NCBI RefSeq assembly: GCF_003589595.1
Contig: NW_020653409.1
Span: 2,162,425-2,226,424, forward strand
Direction of reading: 5' to 3'
Length of the DNA: 64,000 bases
Origin: Hyposmocoma kahamanoa
Taxonomy: Eukaryota > Arthropoda > Insecta > Lepidoptera > Cosmopterigidae
Position numbers and translations under genes: made by a program. Each line of letters opens with the position of its first letter. Within the stretch, counting starts at the first letter, position 1. Below are positions 57,279 to 64,000 of this stretch, one piece after another. A model generated the notes under the pieces. The model was not told the origin of the DNA. It worked only from the letters and a program-made list of their open reading frames with translations, and ran no database searches.

Positions 57279-57487
57279 AACTGCCTCTGTGGCTGAACGG
57301 TTACCGGACGCAGAGGCCCCAGTTTCGATCCCCGGGCCGGGAGAAATCTTTGTATGGCCTACATTTATTTCGCTCGTGAGTTTGGGTGTAATTTGTGGTT
57401 GTCTATGTCTGTGTCCATGGCACCCGCGACACAGGATTTCCCTAGTGCAGGGCTATGTAGAGTGTGTGTGCGTTATTTATTATATTT
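57279..57487 (+). mobile_element. SINE S-A family, copy 4
   Basis: It is the same as copy 3, but with a deletion between the A box and the B box (CGGTTACCGGACGCAGAGG). Confidence 0.85.
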
Positions 57488-57660
57488 ATAAAGTTTTCAC
57501 GAGGTCTTTGATGGGTGGCCCACTGACTCCAAATAGTGGAATAACAAAATTGCTTACTTTTTATCACCTAACAAGGCATTGGTAGTGTAAACTTTATAAC
57601 AAAGAATTCACGCAAATTTTTAACAGTGATTAATCGTATTTACACATAGCAGGTACTTAC

Positions 57661-57757
57661 GATATGGTTTTTCAGAACTGCTGTTGCCTTTTACTCTTAT
57701 ACGTGACCAGCTTTCGGAGAGCAATGCACTTCTTCGCTATGTTTGTTACGTTTTATA
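57661..57757 (-). promoter_or_regulatory. Candidate TATA promoter and untranslated first exon
   Basis: On the minus strand TATAAAA (57757-57751) is followed after about 95 nt by the strong donor ATATC|GTAAGT at 57661/57660. The stretch between has no ATG. It could be the non-coding first exon of galactokinase, whose ATG lies 17 kb downstream beside an acceptor. This is inference only. Confidence 0.25.
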
Positions 57758-58260
57758 AAAAGAAATAATTAGATCAGTGGTGAATACCCCTGTTTGTATT
57801 ACAGAATTGTAATACAAGTACAATTCAGTTCAGGTTCAGAAACTATACTGAATTTTATCAAATACGACATCATATTTCATGTTTCTATCCTTTCAAGGTG
57901 GATTAAAATTTCACTTTATACAAACGCCCACCCAAGGCACAATCAACAATATTTAGTTTAGTCAATGCTACTGATATTGCTGTGTGATCATCTGTATAGG
58001 TTTTTACGATGATTCATAACACAAATCCATCCTTTTGTATTCCTTGTTATTATATATATTAAGTTAACGTTCATGTGTGTGTTTATTTCCCTGATAGGAT
58101 GCAGATAAGACAGCAAAATAAGTAGACAAGTTAATAAAGATTGCGCTGTAACAATATGTGTGCGATAGCGACTCAGTTTGATGTTCTTAATTGAGAGAAT
58201 ATTTTACTGATAATCGATTTTACTAACGGAACTACTGCGTTTTGAAAATCGTGTCCTTAA

Positions 58261-58425
58261 GAGCGGTTACACACGGCGACTTTAGCAGCGATGCAGTCGC
58301 TATTCGTCTACTTTTACACACACGCGCGATTTTAAGCAACGTTGCAAGCGCGCGACTGCATTGCTACACTTGGTATTTGTAGGCGATTGCATCGATGCAG
58401 TCGCGCGTTTGCATCGATGCAATTA
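58261..58425 (+). mobile_element. Harbinger-like CpG-rich fragment
   Basis: TAA then GAGCGGTTACACACGGCGAC resembles a left terminus like that at 8803. Inside are GCATCGATGCAGTCGC repeats. No right terminus was found. Confidence 0.45.
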
Positions 58426-58576
58426 CTGACTATTAGCTTCCCACAGGGTACTGTAACACGTTCTATAGGCAAATAGAACTTCTAATTAAGCGTGGGCCAC
58501 AAAAATAAATCATAGCTTTAAACGCACTTTTAATACATTTTCAATTCAAAATTTTATTTCGGAGATTGTTCATATT

Positions 58577-58691
58577 ATTATTATTATTAATACAAAGATC
58601 GAATAAACACAAAGAAATCGATCTGAATGGACTCGAACCAGCGTCTGCTGCCGCACCGGGACCACCGCTCTAACCAACTGAGCTACAGTCC
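58577..58691 (-). mobile_element. tRNA-derived SINE, third family
   Basis: The minus-strand head GGACTGTAGCTCAGTTGGTT has a consensus A box and GGTTCGAGTCC is a B box. The acceptor stem does not pair, and the sequence runs into a body ending (ATT)n, so it is a SINE rather than a tRNA gene. Confidence 0.75.
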
Positions 58692-59111
58692 TAGTCAGCA
58701 GATCTTACATATTTTTATATGTGCTTATTGCACATCTTTAAGACTTTGGCAAAGCCATCAGCCTAAACATGAAGTTTAATTATGTTTCTGTAAATATGGA
58801 CGCCACAAAGAGGATAGGCATTTTGAGGCGGCGTGCTTGGATTGACTCGGGATTCCGTAAAACGGGCCGGTACGGGTATTTTAGTTCGAGATTCGTATAA
58901 TTTCGCGTTTTAATCTTCGATTAAGGCACAATAGCACTATCCTATTCCACTTTAAAATAGATTTCACAAAATAATTGAAAGTCAAAATAAAAACCATACT
59001 TTTCCATCCAAAAGGTCCAGAGCGAATCCTGTGTTGGGTTTAAACAGCTTTTTGTCGTCAGCGCCATCTGTGTAAAACTTACACAAATTTCTTCGCTCTG
59101 CCTGGTACCTT

Positions 59112-59333
59112 TAAGCTCAACTCACACATGGCGATGCGCGTGGGCGCGCGAGGACTCTCGCATTAGCGCGCCCGGGTCACAGTGTAGTCGGCGTCAGACG
59201 CGTCACTACGCGCAAGAACGCACGACGACGCGCGAAACCGCTCGACTTTATCCAAGCGTGGACGCGCAGAGTACGCATAAAAACATGATGCGTCGCGACG
59301 CTTCGACTATGCGCCAGTGTGAGTTGAAACTTA
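59112..59333. mobile_element. CpG-rich MITE, 222 bp
   Basis: Ends TAAGCTCAACTCACACATGG and the complement of CCAGTGTGAGTTGAAACTTA are inverted. The interior has dense CpG (GCGCGCGAGG, GACGACGCGCG). Confidence 0.75.
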
Positions 59334-59772
59334 CAATTACCAGAGGCTGACAAGAGATGGTATTCATCGCCCATGGACATTTGCAACATCAGATGAGCTG
59401 CCTACGCCTTGCCAGCCTTTGAGAGCTACGCTTTTTAAAGAACCCCATATAATAGCGCAAAGGAAATACTTCTGAGGAAGGTCATTCCACATCTTGCAGG
59501 TGCGAGGAAGGAACAAACAGGATGCGTAGTCTTACAATGCCAGGCATCTAAGATGTGGGGATGGACTCCATTCGTTTGGCGCGAGGTGCGAAGGTGGAAA
59601 CAAGACGGTGGCACCAGTTCGAAAATTTCCTCAGAGCACTCCTCATGATAAGGGCGGTGGAACACACACAGAGAGCCCAACGTATCTACGTAGGCTAAGG
59701 GGCTCAATACCGTCTGTGAGGTTGCGATCATCGACAATACGAACAGTCCTACATTGGATGGAGTCAAGTGTA

Positions 59773-60934
59773 CATAGGGCGCACTATAATTTTCTGGAAC
59801 TGGCCACTTACATAAACTATATTTTAAAAGTTTGAAAATGGAACTCTTTGGCTGTAGAATGCAGTTTGTTTCATCTGACTGTCACTTGTTTTTACATTGT
59901 GGCATCATTTTAGAAATTGGTTGTCTACATCACCATGGATTTAACTTGTGAAAATTTTCGTAGTAAGATTTTCTACGACTTTAAGTGTAATTTAACAGCT
60001 CAGCGGAGCTTCCCTCGGCTTCAAACTGCTTTTGGCGATGAAACACCATGCAAGACGACTATATATAGCTGGTTTGCAGAATTCTAAAGCGGTGAACAAC
60101 AAAAACATCGATGCTGTGCGCCGCATGATCAAAACAGACAGACATGTGACATACCATGAGATTCGGGCATCTTTAGGCACAGGCATCAATCAAATACAAT
60201 CAATACTACACAAACATTTTGGTGTGAAAAGCTGTGCTCTCGGTGGATCCCACACAATTTGAATGAGGCTCAAAAAACGGATCGCGTCACTTGGCGCAAT
60301 GCCATGCTTACCAGATTCAACGAAGGGGCGTCAAATTTAGTGTGGGACATAGTAAGAGGTGACGAAACATGGATTTATAGTTACGATTCCAAAACAAAGC
60401 AGCAATCGAGCGTATGGGTCTTTCGAGATGAGCCGAAACCAACCAAAGTGGCGCGCGTGCAAAGTGCTTAGTACACGACCGATTAGTGATTGGTACACGA
60501 CCATTTGTTTGCCGGAAGGTATTGACAAACTCCGTAAAAATAACCGTAAACGCCGTATCATCTTGCACCACGATAATGCCAGTTCTCACACAGCCAGACA
60601 GGCAAATACATTTTTTTGAAGGTGAACAACGTTGACCTTATGAGCCATCACACGTATAGTCCCGACCTGGCACCTTGTGACTTTTATTTATTTTCAAAAA
60701 TTAAGAACCACACGCGGTCAAAGATTTTCGTCACCTGAAGAGGCTGTCGAAGAGTATGATGTATATGTTTCAGAGATTGTCACAGAAGAGTGACAAATGT
60801 TTTCAAAATTGGTTCATTCTTATGACACTTGCATAAACGCTAACGGAGAATATTTTGAGAAACAATAAATTCATTTCTGACCATTTATAGTATTTTTTTC
60901 TTATTCATTCCGGAAACTTATAGTGCGCTCCACA
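59773..60934 (+). mobile_element. Mariner family 2, copy 2, both termini kept
   Basis: The left end CATAGGGCGCACTATAAT and the right end TTATAGTGCGCTCCACA are inverted, with TA at 59771-59772 and 60935-60936. It supplies the left terminus missing from the copy at 29240. Confidence 0.85.
59936..60870 (+). pseudogene. Mariner family 2 transposase, copy 2, frameshifted
   Basis: It starts MDLTCENFRSKIFYDFKC, then follows copy 1 in several frames. Unlike copy 1 it keeps the first catalytic block GDETWIYSYD and the second, ILHHDNASSHTARQ. The third block is recognisable as PDLAPCDFYLF. Multiple frameshifts and stops make it inactive. Confidence 0.85.
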
Positions 60935-61097
60935 TATCATAAAGGATACAAATCTAAAAGAGGTATAATTTAACTAATTAAAATAGCATTTTACATGATA
61001 ACAGTAAACGCAATTATTACATTTTACAACACATTTTTATCTCCGTCCTGAAAAATTACACTAAATCACACAATGTATTTAGACGAATGCGCCTCCA

Positions 61098-61322
61098 TGA
61101 AAATACCTGATGCGCCCCAAAAAACGTGGTAGTCAGTTGCAGTGCCACTTAGATCTTTACTGCACCGACTCTGCGCCCGTCACCCTAAGACATGAGTTCA
61201 CAAGTCTCATGTGCTTGTAATTTCCCCAGCACATCCTTCAAAATCGGAACGCAGCAATGCTCACATTACTGCTTGGCGGCAGAAACAGATAAAGTGACAG
61301 TACTTCCCTAGACGAACTCTTT
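61098..61322 (-). repeat. Repeat R1 copy
   Basis: It runs from GCGCCCCAAAAAACGTGGTA-adjacent sequence to TTCCCTAGACGAACTCTTTT, reversed. Confidence 0.65.
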
Positions 61323-61324
61323 TT

Positions 61325-62695
61325 CTACTTTTTAAATAATGTTATACCATACTCACTTAAGTCTTGCAAGCCTAGATCGCATTAATTTTACCATTGAACG
61401 CGATGCAAACAAAGTACAGAGCATCCAACCCCAATACAGTGTAGTCTAAACCCACACCTACACTAGAATAATACTTATAAAAGAAATTTCGTTCACCATA
61501 AAACTATCCTCTACATCTGGTCTCACCTTTTTGTTACACTCAGTATACCTTATTCCAAGATGTACACAGTACGTAATGAATCTGACTTCGTTAACTTCCG
61601 AGTCCGTTTTTGCATGGAGAACATATTAAAACCGCTAAAAGAGGCTTATGGCCCTAATAATGAATAAAATATTTATTACCTTACAAATAAAGTCGAAATC
61701 TGTACTGGTGAAAAGAAAATTGCAAGAATTTGCTAGATATTAAATCCGGCTCCACGCGTCACTTCACATCAAGTTGTAATCTACACTGAACAAGAAGAAT
61801 GACGTTTCATTTACCATCCATTAATCTTAAGGCGAAGAATTTACTTGAAACATAAATATTTCTTTTCAATTATTGGCATTTACGTACCTACATATTAGTT
61901 TTTTAAATATGCAAATAATTTACACGGCTTTCTGATTATCGCTAAAAATAAATAGGTTTTTTTCAGCAAGCTCAGAAAATTTGGAAACGTCTGCCTGACT
62001 CGTCCCGTACCTCGGTTGGGAGAACACTAGCCCGGTGGTTCACGTCCAGAGGGATCAAAGGAATCTTTCTATGACTTCGTTCGATCTTTGTACGTACCAA
62101 TTAATAATTAACAAAGTAGTAGAATACTTAAAATAAAAATACTTATATCACTTTTACTATTGCTTATATTTGTGTACTGTAGTAAGACGAGTAAAGTTTA
62201 TTGTCATTTGTACAATATATACGGTGATAAGTAAGTCGGTTAATTTCTGTAGGTGAGAGGTAAATAAAGAACCTTAAGTGCATATTTTGGAATTTAAATG
62301 CACAAACATTGCTATGATATACTAAAAATCATGCAATGGTAAAAGACAAAGTACTATCATCGTTTGTTTTTAATTAAACCATATTTTAGTTAACATTAAG
62401 ATTGATTTTAAATGCCAAATTCTCTTTACAGCTCTCTATTAAATGTACTGTTTGACACTTAAGGTTCTTTACATCTCAGGTACCAGATTTATTATATAAC
62501 AGACAGTGTTACATTGCGTCTATTATTTTCTTATTTCTTTTTTTTTATTATTGTTCCTATTATTGTGAAGTATATTATACATTGTAAGAACACAATGTAT
62601 AATATATGTATGGTTAACTATGTTAAACATACTGTTCTTTGGGACTTGGTAATAGGCAGTTAATTTTCTTTAATAAATTGATATTAATGTTATGT
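61325..62695. other. Unassigned intergenic DNA
   Basis: A short plus-strand frame at 61562-61666 with an ATG looks coding by composition, but nothing supports it. A perfect 15-bp hairpin lies at 62571-62606 (TATATTATACATTGT). Confidence 0.35.
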
Positions 62696-62700
62696 TATTT

Positions 62701-62930
62701 CGGTCATTCTTGGACATGTGTTCCCTATCTAATTCCCGCGGCAAATTTTATTAGTTAAATATTCAAGTATATTACCCTGCAATTATTACATAATATTTCA
62801 CGATACATTACTCGAATATTAAATAACATTGCACGATAAAAAAATCGAATACTTAAGTATTATTGTTATTAGTATTATAATAAACATTGCCACGGAAATT
62901 AGGTAATGAATACTAGTCCCAGAATGACCG
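62701..62930. mobile_element. Palindromic AT-rich MITE, copy 2
   Basis: CGGTCATTCTTGGA and TCCCAGAATGACCG form the ends. The interior shares ACTCGAATATTAAATAACAT and TTGCACGATAAAA with 42275-42428. Confidence 0.7.
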
Positions 62931-63003
62931 ATTTTATTGATACGGCATAGCTATATAATGTTGTACAGTAATTTACTAATATAAACTAGCATAATTTACT
63001 TAC

Positions 63004-63117
63004 AACACATTCGTTTTCATTTTGCATCAGATCTGTTGCGTGTGTCTGTGCCTTAAACGGCACTATCATTCCGAACTTCATGTTTATTGCCCCTTGTTGA
63101 TCTGCGATAGTCGTCGG
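63004..63117 (-). CDS. Putative internal exon of an unidentified gene
   Basis: On the minus strand TTATTAGTTTACAG precedes, and GTAAGT follows, exactly 38 open codons: PTTIADQQGAINMKFGMIVP then FKAQTHATDLMQNENECV. Composition and both splice sites look genuine, and I see no repeat copy of it in the window. I do not recognise the protein. It is upstream of galactokinase on the same strand and would belong to a separate gene extending past the right edge. Confidence 0.45.
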
Positions 63118-63119
63118 CT

Positions 63120-64000
63120 GTAAACTAATAAAACAACCATACAACTGCAAAAAATTATTGTCCAAGCCTTTAATTTATAATACTCCATTTTGTTACCATA
63201 ATTTATGTTGTAACAAATAGGTTACAACAATAATTATGGTACAAACAACAAATTCGATACACTTGCGGTATATTGTCATAATCTACATTCGTTGTCACAA
63301 AAAGGTTCACTCAAACTTGTGTTGGTGCTTATGTTGTTTATTACGAGTACGATCACCAGCTGTACAGTTTTGTTGACCAGCGGAGTGTGAACATTTTTGT
63401 TATACTCTGTATAATTGTGTGTACTTAGTTATCTACAATAACAACTAAATAACCTATATTTAGTTACTGTGCTAAAGTTCTTCCAGGATGTAAAATCATT
63501 ATAATAAATTGTCCGTCTAATCAACAGCCGACAATTTGAGGTAGATGGTTAAGCAATGTGGCCAAAAAAGTAGAAAAATACTATTTTAGAAACGACTTAA
63601 TCCATTAAAATTGGTAATGGCAATGATGCAAATTTTATAATGATCACGGCACCTATAAAGTGCATAAAACATTGGTTTGTTTGAAAAAACCAATACACGC
63701 GATTTTGATCCGAGACAAATAGTTTCATTTCTTATTTGTAACAATTACGAAAACCTAACACTCGATATAGACAAGTAGTTTTCAATAAAATTATTTCAAA
63801 CCGACAACATTATTACACTTATACATCGATGTACAATTTTACTATAGCAATTTTACTTTAACGTGTTGTAACAAAGTTGCAATAGGTGTCACACACAGCA
63901 ATGTATAGAGGAATAACACGAATGTGACAACCTATGACCGCCCCGGATCGTATTTGGTTCAGCAGGTGTCTATTGCCTTCAAGCAGTCACCGTTATTACA
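63120..64000. other. Right edge, unassigned
   Basis: An imperfect foldback (GTTACCATAATTTATGTTGT against ACAACAATAATTATGGTAC) lies at 63193-63234. No further exon could be recognised. Confidence 0.4.

Noticed and set aside
18622..58691. tRNA genes at 18826, 56068, 57279, 58691 and 26774
   Set aside because: A and B boxes are present but acceptor stems do not pair, and each runs into a shared non-tRNA body with an A- or ATT-rich tail, so they are SINEs.
1..64000. CRISPR arrays, prokaryotic operons, phage or virus genes
   Set aside because: None are present; the only regular repeat arrays are the minisatellite and the 108-bp array, neither with spacer structure.

Overview
The window is AT-rich animal genomic DNA, most likely from an insect and probably a lepidopteran. 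It carries one spliced host gene that can be read completely, set in a dense field of transposons and their remnants. The insect/lepidopteran assignment is an inference from the repeat content: cecropia-type mariner, Tc1 and Harbinger pieces, many small hAT-like elements with 8-bp target duplications, tRNA-derived SINEs, and the recurrent 'gtcggttaaaaa' repeat. There is no prokaryotic content: no operons, Shine-Dalgarno sites, CRISPR array or phage genes.

The host gene is a galactokinase (GHMP kinase family) on the minus strand, from the ATG at 40396 to the stop at 9528, with a poly(A) signal at 9431-9436. I joined eight coding exons by consensus splice sites: 40232-40396, 33064-33250, 31273-31399, 22396-22521, 19630-19811, 17125-17240, 12029-12187 and 9528-9641. 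All seven junctions keep the frame and give a 391-residue protein with the three family motifs in order. The initiator ATG sits directly after a splice-acceptor-like sequence, so the first transcribed exon is probably non-coding and further up.

Layout: 0.3-1.0 kb holds two inverted hAT-like MITE copies whose target duplications show an inversion. From 1.9 to 8.1 kb a cecropia-type mariner is interrupted by a nearly 5-kb non-LTR retrotransposon with intact ORF1 and ORF2 frames. From 9.4 to 40.4 kb is the galactokinase gene, its introns filled with MITEs, SINEs, a Tc1 pseudogene, a mariner pseudogene, LINE fragments and a GC-rich 13-bp minisatellite inside a hAT-like element. From 40.4 to 64 kb lie more MITEs, a 108-bp tandem array derived from a tRNA-like sequence, a second copy of the mariner pseudogene family, SINEs, a possible untranslated first exon near 57.7 kb, and one good-looking orphan exon of an unidentified minus-strand gene at 63.0 kb.

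No undescribed multi-gene system was found. The most interesting structures are architectural: hAT-like elements placed 24 nt inside the donor and 42 nt before the acceptor of the same intron, the LINE-in-mariner nest whose removal restores a full transposase frame, the MITE pair that records an inversion, and the in-frame 108-bp array. All copy comparisons were made by eye within this window; no database search was possible.
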